The notes beneath the pieces were generated by a model that saw only the letters and a list, made by a program, of their open reading frames with translations, made no database searches and was not told the DNA's origin. DNA of 64,000 nt from Deltaproteobacteria bacterium (GTDB taxonomy: Bacteria > Myxococcota_A > UBA9042 > DTJE01): assembly GCA_029547805.1 (NCBI GenBank), contig JAKPOP010000008.1, forward strand, positions 1 to 64,000, in the 5' to 3' direction. A program made the translations under genes and the position numbers. Below, one piece after another: positions 36,104 to 44,815 of the stretch. Within the stretch, counting starts at the first letter, position 1. Each line of letters begins with the position of its first letter.

Positions 36104-36940
36104 TCACCAGGCCCCGGAGGCCTGGAGGGCCCCGCCGTCGGCCAACGGCAGGAACCCGACCTGGACGTCCCGGGATGGGATCCGCCACTGGTGCAGCAAC
36201 GGCACCCCGACGCCCACCGCGACTCCTACCAGTCCGCCGGCGATCACGTCGGTCGGGTAGTGCCGCCCGGCGAGAACCCTCAGGGTGGCCGTCAGGGGGA
36301 CCAGGACCACCGTCAGGGCCGTGGAGGTCCATGCCTCCGGGGACCCCGGGTGGTCGATCCATTCGACCGTGGTCAGGGAGGTCAGGGCCGTCGCCACCAG
36401 CGCCGTGTGCCCGGACCAGAAGGAGAGGCGCCCGTCGGGTTCCGATCGGGCCGACTCCGGCGCGGCCGGGTTGAACCAGAGGGGCCGGGGCCGACGGACC
36501 GAGATCTTCACGATCTGGGTCAGGCCAGAGGTCACCAGGACCGACTCGGCCATCACGCCGGCCCGGATGGCCCAGGCCCGGGCGTCCTGTCGCCGGGCGA
36601 GGGCCTGGGACGACAGCAGGAGGAAGGCCGAGGCCACGCCGCCGTAGAGGACCCCGTCGGAGGCCCGGGAGAGGGCAGGGGACCAGTGGCGGGTGGCGAC
36701 GCGGTCCAGGGGGTTCACCGAGGCCCGGTCCCGGACGGCGGGGTCGGAGGTCCGAAGGTCCTCCTCGAAGGCCCGGGGCCAGGCGGTCATGGCCGTGGCC
36801 AGCAGCAGGACCGGGACGTCCCCCTGGACGGTCCACTGGAGCCGGGACTCGGGACTCCGGAAGGCCTGGGCCGAGGCCGATGGCGCCAGCAGGAGAGCCG
36901 GCAGCAGCGCCGCCCATCGCCACGCCCCTCTGCCCGACAT
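36104..36940 (-). CDS. PAP2-family phosphatase, exported
   Basis: A 278-residue membrane phosphatase with an N-terminal signal sequence (ends ASA-Q). The three PAP2 motifs are in order: K-x6-RP (KISVRRPRP), SGH in SFWSGHTA, and R-x5-H-x3-D (RVLAGRHYPTD). Family members dephosphorylate undecaprenyl pyrophosphate or lipid A/phosphatidic acid in the periplasm. Several hydrophobic helices surround the motifs. The start at 36940 has only a weak site. It converges on the DnaJ gene. The substrate is not set by context. Confidence 0.88.
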   Translation of the reverse strand: MSGRGAWRWAALLPALLLAPSASAQAFRSPESRLQWTVQGDVPVLLLATAMTAWPRAFEEDLRTSDPAVRDRASVNPLDRVATRHWSPALSRASDGVLYGGVASAFLLLSSQALARRQDARAWAIRAGVMAESVLVTSGLTQIVKISVRRPRPLWFNPAAPESARSEPDGRLSFWSGHTALVATALTSLTTVEWIDHPGSPEAWTSTALTVVLVPLTATLRVLAGRHYPTDVIAGGLVGVAVGVGVPLLHQWRIPSRDVQVGFLPLADGGALQASGAW

Positions 36941-37057
36941 GCCGTTGTCCCTTCGGTCCCGCCGCCAAGGGTATCCCGTTTCCGGACGTCCGGGGGTTCG
37001 GGTTCCCGTCGGCCCGGTGATATGCTGTTCCCGGTTCCGATCCCGGGAGTCGTGGGC

Positions 37058-38014
37058 ATGGATCTGGTGGTGGGACGGTTCGAGGCAGGCGGGGCCCGGG
37101 TCGGGGCGGCCACCCACCCCGACGGCCGGACCGGCTGCACGGTGGTGCTGCTGCCCCAGGCCTCGCCCTACGCGGTGCACCTGGGCGGCGGCGCCTCCTC
37201 CCTGCGCCAGGTCGCGGCCCAGGTCCCGGGACACTCGGTCCAGTCCGCCGATGCCTTCCTGCTCACCGGGGGCAGCGCCTACGGACTGGACGCCGCCGGG
37301 GGCGTGCTCCGGGCCCTGGAGGCGATGGGCCGCGGGACCCCGGTGGGCCGGATGCGGGTTCCGGCGGTCCCGGCGGCGGCCCTCTACGACCTGGCGGTGA
37401 CCGGAACGAATCGCCCCGATGCCGCCCTGGGAGAACAGGCGGTCCGGATGGCCGAGGCCGGGGGGCCCATCGAGGGACGGGTCGGGGCCGGGGCCGGGGC
37501 CACGGTCGGGAAGGCCCTGGGCATCGACCGGGCCTCTCCTGGAGGACAGGCGGTGGTCACCGCGGTGCTCCCGGAAGGCACCCGGGTCTCGGCCCTGGCG
37601 GTGGTGAACGCCTTCGGGTCGGTCCGGGACCCGGAGACCGGGCGCTTCGAGGCCGGGCCTCGGGCCCCCGATGGGCGGATCCTCGACACCGAGGACCTGA
37701 TCCTCCAGGGGGCCCCTCCCGAGATGACGGGTCCGGGACACACGACGCTGGCGGCAATCGTCACCGATGCCCGCCTGGGTCGGGAGGAGTGCCTCCGAGC
37801 GGCCTGGCTGGCCTCCCAGGCGCTTCCCTTCTGTATCCGGCCGACCTGGACGGCCTGGGACGGGGACGTGGTCTTTCTGGCCTCCTGCGGGGAGATGTCG
37901 TGCTCGTTGCACCGGGTGGGGCTCGCGGCCCGGGCGGCGCTCCAGGAGGCCATCCTCCGGGCGGTTCGCCTGGCCCGCGAGGACTCGCGGGTGGTGCCGG
38001 GAGGTCGGGCATGA
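37058..38014 (+). CDS. P1-family (DmpA-like, S58) N-terminal nucleophile peptidase
   Basis: A 318-residue Ntn-hydrolase fold aminopeptidase or beta-peptidyl aminopeptidase. Family blocks are HLGGGASSLR, LLTGGSAYGLDAAGGV, VVNAFGSV and GHTTLAAIVTDA; the last holds the Thr/Ser expected to be freed by self-cleavage and act as nucleophile. The ATG at 37058 is preferred because an earlier ATG (37022) overlaps a possible -10 box TATGCT and adds residues outside the family. Its end overlaps the next lipoprotein gene as ATGA. Cytoplasmic, as no signal is present. Confidence 0.88.
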   Translation: MDLVVGRFEAGGARVGAATHPDGRTGCTVVLLPQASPYAVHLGGGASSLRQVAAQVPGHSVQSADAFLLTGGSAYGLDAAGGVLRALEAMGRGTPVGRMRVPAVPAAALYDLAVTGTNRPDAALGEQAVRMAEAGGPIEGRVGAGAGATVGKALGIDRASPGGQAVVTAVLPEGTRVSALAVVNAFGSVRDPETGRFEAGPRAPDGRILDTEDLILQGAPPEMTGPGHTTLAAIVTDARLGREECLRAAWLASQALPFCIRPTWTAWDGDVVFLASCGEMSCSLHRVGLAARAALQEAILRAVRLAREDSRVVPGGRA

Positions 38015-39219
38015 GGACGATCCGGTGGACGTTGGTCCCAGTGGGCCTGCTGCTGGGCCTTGGGGGATGCCCCCAGAAGGTCCCCTATCCCTCGGTCCGG
38101 AAGGGGCCATCGCAGGCCCAGCCACCACGGGACCTTGCGGATGCCGCCTCGGGAAAGGCGGAGCCGGTGTCGGCTCCCCGGGAGGACCCGGGCGCTCCGG
38201 CGGCCCCCTCGTGGCACGGGGCCTTGCTATGGACCCCCGAGGGCACGATCCGCGTGAAGGCCGGTCCCGAGGGGAAGGACCTGTCGGCGCGGCTCCTGGC
38301 GAACCAGTGGCTGCGGGTCGAGGACGGCGAGGTCCGAGGAGTCCGGGTCCAGGTCCAGGCGAAGAAGATCCATCCCAAGGGGAAGGAATGCCGGCTCGTG
38401 AAGGTCCTCTGGCAGGGTGGGGCGGGCCCGACCGAGGTCTCCCTGGATTCCTGGACCGAGCGGCCCGACCTGGAGGAGGCGGCCCGGGCGGATCCGGACC
38501 TGGCCGTCGAGTTCTTCCACCGGGAGCAACTGGCGGCCATCGGGGCCAATGGGTCGCGGCTGGTCTTCCTCCTGTCGGTGGATGGATACCTCGGCGGCGC
38601 CCATCCATACGCGGTGCGGCGGCTGCTGGTGCTGGACGTGGACCGGGGACAATGGGTGGGGGACCCGGACCCCGGGGACGCGGTGGTGCGGGCCAGGGAG
38701 GTCCTGGGCGACTCCTGGGAGACGGCCTGCCTGAGGCGCCCGGCGGGGATCGCCGAGGTCGAGGGCCCGGGGGGGAGGGTGCATCGCATCCTGGGCCTGG
38801 CCCATGACGTGGAGTCCTGCGCCGGGAGGTTCCGGGCGGTGGAGATTGGCGCCTTGCCTTCGCCCGAGGGAGCGCCCGGTCCGGACCGGGACGGCCGGTG
38901 GACGCTGGGGGAGGGCCTCACGGTGGCTCCGGTGGTCGACTGGAGGCAGGCCTCCGATCGGCGCTGGACCGTGCTGTTGATGGGAAGGGACCGGCAGGAC
39001 CGCCTTGCGCCCGTGGAGAAGGCGATGCAACCCGATCCGCCCCGGGAACTCTCCTGGTGGGAGCCGGGACTTCCCGGGCCCCTCCCCGTGGGCCGGACGG
39101 TTCGGCTGCTGGAGGTGCAGTTCCTGGAGGCGTTTCCTCGGGAGTGGTCCCGGGGCTCCGGGACGACCCCTGCGGTTCAGAAGGGTTCGGGGGGCGGTGG
39201 CATCGGCGAGGGCTCGTAG
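38011..39219 (+). CDS. Lipoprotein of unknown function
   Basis: A 402-residue exported lipoprotein with lipobox GLGGC (C20). A disordered stretch (about 21-70) is followed by a mixed domain. The section around SRLVFLLSVDGYLGGAHPYA recalls secreted proteins with a DUF3298-like fold, though this is a weak match. The start at 38011 overlaps the peptidase stop and follows GGGAGG, so the two are cotranslated. Its last 43 bases lie opposite the end of the convergent glycosyltransferase gene. Function not assigned. Confidence 0.75.
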   Translation: MRTIRWTLVPVGLLLGLGGCPQKVPYPSVRKGPSQAQPPRDLADAASGKAEPVSAPREDPGAPAAPSWHGALLWTPEGTIRVKAGPEGKDLSARLLANQWLRVEDGEVRGVRVQVQAKKIHPKGKECRLVKVLWQGGAGPTEVSLDSWTERPDLEEAARADPDLAVEFFHREQLAAIGANGSRLVFLLSVDGYLGGAHPYAVRRLLVLDVDRGQWVGDPDPGDAVVRAREVLGDSWETACLRRPAGIAEVEGPGGRVHRILGLAHDVESCAGRFRAVEIGALPSPEGAPGPDRDGRWTLGEGLTVAPVVDWRQASDRRWTVLLMGRDRQDRLAPVEKAMQPDPPRELSWWEPGLPGPLPVGRTVRLLEVQFLEAFPREWSRGSGTTPAVQKGSGGGGIGEGS

Positions 39220-41786
39220 CCCAGTCCCTCGTCGGAGACCGGCGGGGGATGGGCCAGTTCCACCGGCGCGAAGCGGGGGGTCTCGGCCAGGGCGGCCTCG
39301 ACCTGCTCCGGAGTCAGCACCATCTGGCGTCCCAGTTCCCGGATCAGGGCCTCGGCGCGGGCGCGATAGAGGGCCGGCGGCCGACCCTGCTTGAGCAGCA
39401 GGTCGTGGAAGACCCGAGGTCCCGGGATCATCACGACCAGCAGCGCCGTCTCCATGGGGGTCAGTTCCTCGGGGCGCTTCGCGAAGTAATGACCGGCCGC
39501 CTCCCGGAGACCGAAGACCTCGGGGCCCCACTCGATGATGTTCAGGTAGAGTTCGAGGATGCGCTCCTTCGTGAGCGTCTTCTCCAGTTGCCAGGTCAGC
39601 AGGGCCTCCTGGACCTTCCGGGCCAGCGTCTTCTCCCGGGACAGGAAGAGGTTCTTCGCCAGTTGTTGCGACAGGGTGCTCGCACCCTGCACGAAGCCTC
39701 CCCGCTCCAGGTTCACCCGGAGGCTCCGGCGGATCGCCGAGAGGGAGAACCCCTGGTGGCGGAAGAAGGTGGCGTCCTCGGCCATCGTGAGGGCAGGAAC
39801 CAGCCAGGGGGGCATCGCCGAGAGGGGCACCCAGAATGGGGAGTCCTCCCCGACGAGCCGCTGGACCACCGTGCCGTCGGTCTCCTCGATCTGGTGCAGG
39901 AAGACCGACCGGAGGAGGCCCAGGTCCACGGCGTCGCCCAACGACAGGACCTGGAGGTCCGAGACGTCGGGCTGGAGGTCCAGGCGAACCGAATCCAGGT
40001 GAGCGGTGTCGATGTCCAGATCGAACCGCCCGGCGAAGGTGCCCGCGAGGCGCATCCCCTGGAGGCTGCCCAGCAATTCCGGGGGCAGGGAGGCCACGAG
40101 GTCCGCCGCCGCGATGCGCTGGACGGTGCCCTGGACCTGGAACCGGGGGGACTCCCGGACCCCCGTGACCCGGATCGACAGGGGCACCACGAGTCGTCCG
40201 GAGCGGAACTCGGCGTCCGTGAGCGTCAGGGTGTTGGGGTCCACCTCCAGGCGTCCCGAGAGGGCCACGTCCTGAAAGGAGAGTGGCACCGAGGCGACGG
40301 CGGGGATCCCGATGCTCCAACCGCCCAGGGCGAGTTCACCGGATCCCGAGACCCGCCGGGCGCCGTGGTCCACCTCGAGGGTCAGCCGTGCCGTCCGCAA
40401 CAGGGAGGGCCCGCCCTGTCCTCCCCAGAGGAACCGCCAGGGGTCCAGCGGCAGGTCCCGGAGGTCCGCGGCGAGGGTCCACCGATCGAGGTCCGGAGAG
40501 ACGGTCCAGGTGACGGTCCCGGGAGCGGCATCCGGGCAGTCCAGTCGCATCTCCAGGGTCATCGCCCCCTCGGGGGTCCACCGGAGAACGGCCCCCACGT
40601 TGGCCAGGGACCGACCCGGCTCGGGGGCCAGGGCGCCGGGCTCCAGGGGGTGGAAGGACGCTCCCTGGATCGTGACCGGGATCCGGGGGACCGAGGCGCC
40701 GATCCTCCCGATCTGCTCCCGAAAGCCGTCCAGGGCCATCCAGGTTCGCCGGGACGCCCGGGCCAGCCAGGCGGCGGGGCCCTTCCCGTTCCCGGCATCC
40801 TCGGCCCCGGAGTCGGGTGCGACGATCGGTGGGCGAGGGATCCACTGCCAGAGGGGCTTCTCGACCTCGATGAAGGCCATCTGCCTTCCCGGGAACAAGC
40901 GTTCCTCCAGGGGGCGCCAGGCCGCCGGGAGGCCTGAACGGGCCGTCCCGGTCGGGGCCTCGAATGCCACCGAGACCCGCGGCACCCGGAGCCGCTGTCC
41001 CCCGGGCCCCTCCCAGCCGAGGTCCAGCAGGGCGAGGGTCTCGGGCGTCCACCGGACACCCCCCAGCCGGGCCATTCCGGAGTGGAGGGGCATCTCGAGG
41101 GGCGGGTCCAGGGTTGCCTGGACCTCCTGGAGTCCCTCGGGGCCCAGGTGCGCCTCGACGTCCACCTGGATCGGTGAATCGTGGTCCAGCCGGAAGCGAC
41201 CCCGGAATCGGCGCTCTCCTGCCCGCAGGACCTCCGCCACCGCCTCGATTCGAGCCTCGCCCTCCCGGAGGACCCAGGTCCCCCGGGGCGTCCGGATCGT
41301 CCCGGTCACCGAGGCGACGTGCACGTCGGGCCACCGCCCGGATCGGGCCATGCCACCAGGGGGCACCGCTGGACCCTCCCGGGACCGGTCGCCGGTTCCC
41401 AGGAGGTCCTTCCAGTCCTTCGGGGGATGTCCCTCGTCGCCCACCCGGAAGGAGACCGCTGCCACCTCGATCGATTCGATCCCCCTTCCCCCGAGGATCA
41501 GTCCCAGGGGCCGGAGCACCATCTCGACGTCGCGGGCCTCCAGGTCCAGTGCCGTGCCTCGGGAAAGGTGGACCGATTGCACGCGGAGGCGCTGCAGTCC
41601 TGCCAGATCCAGGCCCTCCAGCCCGATGGCGATGCCCCGGTCCCGGGCCAGGCGGTCCACCTGGCGCTGGATCAGGCCTTCCAGCGCGGAGGGCCCCAGC
41701 AGCCAGACGGCCGCCAGCGCCAGCGCAATCACCAGGATCGGCGCAAGGAGGATGCGGAGGAACCTCTGGAGGGGCCGGGAATTCAC
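39177..41786 (-). CDS. AsmA-like domain fused to GT51 peptidoglycan glycosyltransferase
   Basis: An 869-residue inner-membrane protein. One N-terminal helix is followed by about 600 residues of beta-rich AsmA/DUF3971-like sequence facing the periplasm. Residues about 640-840 are a GT51 domain that polymerises lipid II: catalytic E670 in EDATFFRHQG, GASTLSQQLAKNLF, and ILELYLNIIEWG. There is no transpeptidase, as in MtgA, but MtgA is far shorter. The start is GTG at 41786, overlapping the upstream stop as GTGA. The C-terminal coding end overlaps the convergent lipoprotein gene by 43 bases. Inference: links envelope lipid transport or sensing with wall synthesis. Confidence 0.82.
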   Translation of the reverse strand: MNSRPLQRFLRILLAPILVIALALAAVWLLGPSALEGLIQRQVDRLARDRGIAIGLEGLDLAGLQRLRVQSVHLSRGTALDLEARDVEMVLRPLGLILGGRGIESIEVAAVSFRVGDEGHPPKDWKDLLGTGDRSREGPAVPPGGMARSGRWPDVHVASVTGTIRTPRGTWVLREGEARIEAVAEVLRAGERRFRGRFRLDHDSPIQVDVEAHLGPEGLQEVQATLDPPLEMPLHSGMARLGGVRWTPETLALLDLGWEGPGGQRLRVPRVSVAFEAPTGTARSGLPAAWRPLEERLFPGRQMAFIEVEKPLWQWIPRPPIVAPDSGAEDAGNGKGPAAWLARASRRTWMALDGFREQIGRIGASVPRIPVTIQGASFHPLEPGALAPEPGRSLANVGAVLRWTPEGAMTLEMRLDCPDAAPGTVTWTVSPDLDRWTLAADLRDLPLDPWRFLWGGQGGPSLLRTARLTLEVDHGARRVSGSGELALGGWSIGIPAVASVPLSFQDVALSGRLEVDPNTLTLTDAEFRSGRLVVPLSIRVTGVRESPRFQVQGTVQRIAAADLVASLPPELLGSLQGMRLAGTFAGRFDLDIDTAHLDSVRLDLQPDVSDLQVLSLGDAVDLGLLRSVFLHQIEETDGTVVQRLVGEDSPFWVPLSAMPPWLVPALTMAEDATFFRHQGFSLSAIRRSLRVNLERGGFVQGASTLSQQLAKNLFLSREKTLARKVQEALLTWQLEKTLTKERILELYLNIIEWGPEVFGLREAAGHYFAKRPEELTPMETALLVVMIPGPRVFHDLLLKQGRPPALYRARAEALIRELGRQMVLTPEQVEAALAETPRFAPVELAHPPPVSDEGLGYEPSPMPPPPEPF

Positions 41787-42214
41787 TTGCTCTGGGAGGA
41801 ACCGCCGCTGGTGGCGGAGGCCCAGGCGATCAGGCCCACGATGACCCCGAAGACCGCGACGCCGCCGGCGATCCACAGGCCGGTCTTCCACTTCGAGAGC
41901 TGGTCCACCTCGGCCGACTCCCGGAGGCCGTTGACGTCCAGGATGTAGTCCCGATCCGATGCCACCAGCTGGGACTCCGACAACCGGAAGTTGAAGGGGG
42001 TGATGGGATAGCGCTTGCCCCCGGTGGACCGGACATAGAGCCGCGTGTCGTCCTTCACCGTGATCTGCTGCCCCTTGGTGTCCGAGACGGTGGCCTGTCC
42101 GCTCTCCGGGACCTCCTGGAGGTTGGCCAGTTCGCTCCGGGGAATCAGGTAGGTGTTGTAGCAACCCAGGGAGAGCAGGGACACCACCAGCAGCGACGCA
42201 ACGACCTTTCGCAT
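41783..42214 (-). CDS. Small lipoprotein with C-terminal membrane helix
   Basis: A 143-residue protein. The lipobox LSLGC gives C18, yet a second hydrophobic segment (about 110-133, ending in Ala/Ser) lies near the C terminus, so the protein may be held at both ends. The middle carries a beta-rich stretch (QATVSDTKGQQITVKDD). No family recognised. The start at 42214 follows AAGGAGGGGG. Overlap of its stop with the GTG of the glycosyltransferase fusion suggests the two proteins work together at the envelope. Confidence 0.75.
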   Translation of the reverse strand: MRKVVASLLVVSLLSLGCYNTYLIPRSELANLQEVPESGQATVSDTKGQQITVKDDTRLYVRSTGGKRYPITPFNFRLSESQLVASDRDYILDVNGLRESAEVDQLSKWKTGLWIAGGVAVFGVIVGLIAWASATSGGSSQSK

Positions 42215-42278
42215 CGAGACCCCCTCCTTGCAGCACCGGAAAAGCCCGGGGCAATCCTAGTCAATGAACGACCCAAAG

Positions 42279-42294
42279 AAAAGATGAAAAGATG
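42279..42294 (+). repeat. Tandem octamer GAAAAGAT x2 in an AT-rich spacer
   Basis: Two copies of GAAAAGAT stand head to tail just past the tdk stop and before the next minus-strand gene. On the minus strand this reads as a pyrimidine-rich tract. It may be a Rho-type or unstructured termination region, or simply the AT-rich upstream part of the next promoter. Confidence 0.4.
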
Positions 42295-42297
42295 GCC

Positions 42298-42942
42298 CTA
42301 GGCTCCCGGCTTGAGTTCCTTGGGCGGACCCGAATCGGGGCCCGCGGGGGCCTCGGTCGGGGAGAGGTCCAGGGGGATCTGGGAGGGAGGTTCGGGCTCG
42401 AAGCAGAAGCGGCACCGGGGCTCGTAGGCCCCGGCCGCCCCCACCAGGATCCGTTCCTCACTGGCGACGATCCGCTGGGTCCGGCTGGCCGGGGCTCCGC
42501 AGCGGGTGCAGACCGCCAGCATCTTGGTCACCTGGTCCGCCATCGCCATCAACTGAGGCACCGGTTCGAAGGGCACCCCTCGGTAGTCCAGGTCCAGGCC
42601 CGCGACAATGACCCGCTTGCCCAGGTTGGCCAGGCGGTTGCAGATCCCGACGATCCCCGGGTCGAAGAACTGGACCTCGTCCACGCCCACCACCTGGGTC
42701 CGGTCGTCCAGCAACCGCATCACATCCTCGGCCCGTTCCACGACGATGGCCTCCAGGGAGGCCTCCGAGTGGGAGACGATCCGGTCCTGGGAGTAGCGGT
42801 CGTCCAGTCTGGGCTTGAAGACCTGGACCCGTTGCCGGGCGATGCGCGCCCTCCGCAGCCGGCGAATCAACTCCTCGCTCTTGCCGCTGAACATCGGGCC
42901 GCAGATCACCTCGAGCCCGGCCATCGTGGGAAAGAACGCCAT
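42298..42942 (-). CDS. tdk: Thymidine kinase
   Basis: A 214-residue type II thymidine kinase that phosphorylates thymidine in salvage. It shows Walker A GPMFSGKSEEL, the DEVQFF Walker B, the lasso region, and zinc cysteines in CTRCGAPASRTQR and CRFC. The start at 42942 follows GGGGAGG. A Pro-rich tail of about 25 residues follows the zinc domain. It is last in a tightly packed minus-strand row reaching back to 47415. Confidence 0.95.
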   Translation of the reverse strand: MAFFPTMAGLEVICGPMFSGKSEELIRRLRRARIARQRVQVFKPRLDDRYSQDRIVSHSEASLEAIVVERAEDVMRLLDDRTQVVGVDEVQFFDPGIVGICNRLANLGKRVIVAGLDLDYRGVPFEPVPQLMAMADQVTKMLAVCTRCGAPASRTQRIVASEERILVGAAGAYEPRCRFCFEPEPPSQIPLDLSPTEAPAGPDSGPPKELKPGA

Positions 42943-42964
42943 GGAGACCTCCCCGTCTTGCGGT

Positions 42965-44002
42965 CTATCGGGCGTAGCGCCGCTCCAGGACCTCTCGCAG
43001 CCGATCCTCCCGTCGGACCAGGTCCAGCGCGAACTCGGCGTGCCCCGGGACGTAGCCGTTGCCCATCTCCAGCACCACGTCCTTTCCCACCCCCTCCGCA
43101 CCGAGCGTCGCCGCCGCGGCGGAGGTGGCCATGTTGAAGAAATACGCGGTCCCGCCGTCCCGGGTGGCGATGACCGTCGCCATCTCGGTTCCCGGGACGT
43201 TCGTGGTGTTCAGAGTGACGTCGAACATCCGGCCCCCGGTGGCCTGTTCGACCTTCCGCAGCACCTCGACGGGATTTCGGGCATCGGCCACCAGACCCAC
43301 GTGGGCGTAGCCCAGGCCCACCAGCAGGTCCGGCCCCCGGGAGTCCAGATCCAGGGCGTAGACCCGTCCTTCGGGGCCGACGGCCTGCCGGGCCACCGCT
43401 GCGGCCAGGAGGCCGGACTTCCCGGAACCGAGGATGCCCACGTGCATGCCGGGACGGACCAGGCGCCGGGTCTGGGCCGGGGCTCCCGCCACGTCGAGCA
43501 CCGCCAAGGCCAGCCGTTCCGGCAGGTCCTCGGGCAGCCGCGCCGCGATGCCACTGCTGAAGAGGATCGCGTGGCCCTCCACCTCCACCTGATCCCGGTC
43601 CAGGTGGACCGCCCGGATGGCCTGGAGGTGCAGTGGCGTGAGGGACAGGGACACCAGTGTCGCCACCGCGTCCCCTGGTCGCGCCTCGAGTCTCCCCTGG
43701 TAGTCCCGACCGACCTCCCGGACCCGTCCAATCAGCATCCCTCCCGACCCGGTCACCGGATTGTGCTGCTTGCCCCGGACTCGCACGGTCTCGAGCACCT
43801 GGCGGGCAATCCCCTCCGGGTCGCCCCGGACGGCCTCCTTCATCTGGTGAAAGGAGGCGGCGTCGATGTTCAGCACCTCCACGTCCAGCAGGATCTCCGT
43901 GGGGTGGATGGGCAGCGTGGCGTCCAGTCTCCATGCGGCCTGGGGCAGCACCCCCGGCGGCTCCAGGACCCGGTGGGCCCCCAACAGCGCTTCGATGTCC
44001 AT
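42965..44002 (-). CDS. kdd: L-erythro-3,5-diaminohexanoate dehydrogenase
   Basis: A 345-residue NAD-dependent enzyme of anaerobic lysine breakdown, deaminating 3,5-diaminohexanoate to 5-amino-3-oxohexanoate. The MDR-like Rossmann motif GILGSGKSGLLAA and the family blocks around VRGKQHNPVTGSGG and EMGNGYVPGHAEFAL support the call. The ATG overlaps the upstream udg stop (TGATG). The usual partners (kamA, kamDE, kce, kal) are absent from this window; instead it lies among DNA-repair, CoA and nucleotide genes, so it may serve a different route here. Confidence 0.87.
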   Translation of the reverse strand: MDIEALLGAHRVLEPPGVLPQAAWRLDATLPIHPTEILLDVEVLNIDAASFHQMKEAVRGDPEGIARQVLETVRVRGKQHNPVTGSGGMLIGRVREVGRDYQGRLEARPGDAVATLVSLSLTPLHLQAIRAVHLDRDQVEVEGHAILFSSGIAARLPEDLPERLALAVLDVAGAPAQTRRLVRPGMHVGILGSGKSGLLAAAVARQAVGPEGRVYALDLDSRGPDLLVGLGYAHVGLVADARNPVEVLRKVEQATGGRMFDVTLNTTNVPGTEMATVIATRDGGTAYFFNMATSAAAATLGAEGVGKDVVLEMGNGYVPGHAEFALDLVRREDRLREVLERRYAR

Positions 44003-44805
44003 CAGTCTCGACTCCCCGGTTCGGTCCACTGTCTCATGGCCAGTTTCAGGTCTTCCCAGGCAGGCTTCTTGTACTCGGGATTCCGCAGCATCGCTGCCGG
44101 GTGGTAGGTCACGACCAGCGGGATTCCCCCCAGGCGGTGCACCTTGGCCCTCAGGCGTGCCACCGCGTCGGGACGCCCCAACAGCACGTCGGCGGCGACG
44201 GCCCCCAGGGCGATGATCAACCGGGGCCGCAGGATCTCGATCTGCCGCATCAGGTAGGGGCGACAGGCTCCCCGCTGGTCCGGAAGCGGCGTTGCGTTGC
44301 CCGGGGGGCGGCACTTCACCACGTTTGCGATGTAGCACTGGTCCCGGGTCAGGCCCATGGCCAGGATCATCCGGTCCAGCAACTGGCCCGCCGGTCCCAC
44401 GAAGGGGCGGCCCGTCCGGTCCTCCTCCTGGCCCGGACCTTCGCCCACGAACAGGATCCTCGGGCGGTCCGTGGATCCTTCTCCGAAGACGGCATGGGTG
44501 CGGCTGCGGTGCAGGTCGCACCGGGTGCATTGCTGGACCTGCCGCTCCAGCGAGGGGAGGTCCTCCGCGAGGCCCGCCGCCTCGTGCGGGTGCAGCAGCG
44601 GCAGCGGGTCCCCCGGGCGTCGCGGCACGGCCGCTGACCGGTGGGACGGCGGGATGGCTTCCGGGGCCGTCACGGCGATCGGGACCGCCGGGGGCCGCTG
44701 CCAGGGCACCAGGGGTGTCTCCTGGGCCTCCACTTCCAGCAGCCGCCGCAACTGGGCTGCGGCCTCCCGGATCAGCGGGCCCAGGGTCGGGTCCACGGAA
44801 GCCAT
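44002..44805 (-). CDS. Uracil-DNA glycosylase, Fe-S family 4 type
   Basis: A 267-residue enzyme that removes uracil from DNA. Motif A is GEGPGQEEDRTGRPFVGPAG and motif B is TYHPAAML. The 4Fe-4S ligands appear as CTRC and a C-x15-C pair (KCRPPG to GAC). An N-terminal extension of about 85 residues, rich in Pro and Ala, precedes the fold. The ATG at 44805 lies 7 bases after GAGGA; a GTG just before it is possible. Downstream coupling to kdd is by a one-base overlap. Confidence 0.93.
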   Translation of the reverse strand: MASVDPTLGPLIREAAAQLRRLLEVEAQETPLVPWQRPPAVPIAVTAPEAIPPSHRSAAVPRRPGDPLPLLHPHEAAGLAEDLPSLERQVQQCTRCDLHRSRTHAVFGEGSTDRPRILFVGEGPGQEEDRTGRPFVGPAGQLLDRMILAMGLTRDQCYIANVVKCRPPGNATPLPDQRGACRPYLMRQIEILRPRLIIALGAVAADVLLGRPDAVARLRAKVHRLGGIPLVVTYHPAAMLRNPEYKKPAWEDLKLAMRQWTEPGSRD

Positions 44806-44815
44806 CACCGATTCC

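Noticed and set aside
36982-36993. Palindrome CCGGACGTCCGG between the PAP2 phosphatase and P1 peptidase genes
   Set aside because: Only 12 bp, fully GC-biased, and similar strings recur by chance in this genome; no promoter of quality was found beside it.
37022-37057. Upstream ATG at 37022 as start of the P1 peptidase
   Set aside because: It coincides with a possible -10 box and adds residues outside the family; the ATG at 37058 fits the family start better.
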